DNA of 64,000 nt from Xenia sp. Carnegie-2017 (taxonomy: Eukaryota > Cnidaria > Anthozoa > Malacalcyonacea > Xeniidae): positions 10,285,846 through 10,349,845 of the forward strand of contig NW_025813481.1 of assembly GCF_021976095.1 (NCBI RefSeq), written 5' to 3'. Within the stretch, counting starts at the first letter, position 1. Every line of letters begins with the position of its first letter. Made by a program: the position numbers and the translations under genes. The notes beneath the pieces are model-generated. The model saw only the letters and a list, made by a program, of their open reading frames with translations, searched no databases and had not been told where the DNA came from. Of the stretch, positions 63,818 to 64,000 are shown piece by piece.

Positions 63818-64000
63818 GTAAAATTTACGAGTGCTATTTTTTGTGTGTAACACTGAATTCCTGCTTACACCGACGCCGAACAGATTCTAATTTTAATAAA
63901 CTCAAAGTATGATTTGAAATAAATCATCGTGGATGCATCTTTTTATGCTTGTAAATGTAGGTATTGTCCGGGTAAGTGAAGTTGCAAGAAGAATTGTTGG

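Overview
The window is eukaryotic, AT-rich and mostly non-coding. Its genes have many small exons with GT-AG introns. It carries full-length parts of two conserved animal genes (the ER chaperone BiP/HSPA5 and the E3 ligase COP1), foldback MITEs with a terminal arm I associate from memory with coral and sea-anemone genomes, and a hammerhead-ribozyme retroelement of the sort common in Cnidaria. A marine invertebrate, most likely a cnidarian, is my best guess. That guess rests on recall of repeat families and not on a search.

Layout. 1-9.4 kb: sparse sequence with a probable minus-strand gene for a small secreted protein (signal-peptide exon at 4.5 kb), an isolated minus-strand C-terminal exon (1.6-1.7 kb), a composite of tRNA-like SINE units with a hammerhead ribozyme (6.94-7.45 kb), and a possible first exon with an N-myristoylation motif (7.94 kb). 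9.4-9.74 kb: a short array of a 42-bp satellite. 9.74-17.11 kb: copy 1 of a segmental duplication, containing two decayed BiP-like first exons, a BiP-like exon-2 relic, MITEs and a local ~190-bp repeat. 17.05-17.25 kb: an exon resembling a SAP-type domain, crossed by the duplication breakpoint. 17.29-33.82 kb: a large 42-bp satellite (roughly 380 units) with higher-order structure, interrupted by a 110-bp stub of the duplicated flank and by one foldback MITE. 33.82-41.18 kb: copy 2 of the duplication. 41.2-50.6 kb: mostly intergenic, with a probable minus-strand multi-exon gene (42.8-46.7 kb) that shares a distinctive 123-nt phase-1 exon with the gene at 3.5-4.6 kb, and a decayed gag/protease fossil at about 46.8-47.3 kb. 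50.68-55.6 kb: BiP, with a textbook ER-stress element and a TATA box upstream, and poly(A) signals downstream. 56.5-64 kb: the 5' half of COP1 (RING finger and coiled coil), preceded by paired CRE sites and running off the right edge.

How the parts relate. BiP and COP1 are neighbours on the plus strand but have separate promoter-like regions. The decayed BiP first exons inside the duplicated segments show that the ER chaperone gene gave rise to local paralogues, which then died and were copied again together with the satellite-flanked block. The satellite is open on one frame of each strand only because its unit is 42 bp (14 codons) and the consensus lacks stops there. I do not regard those frames as genes. 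The observations most worth a second look are the hammerhead-bearing SINE-like units, the paired unknown exon family, the BiP relics, and the satellite plus duplication architecture.
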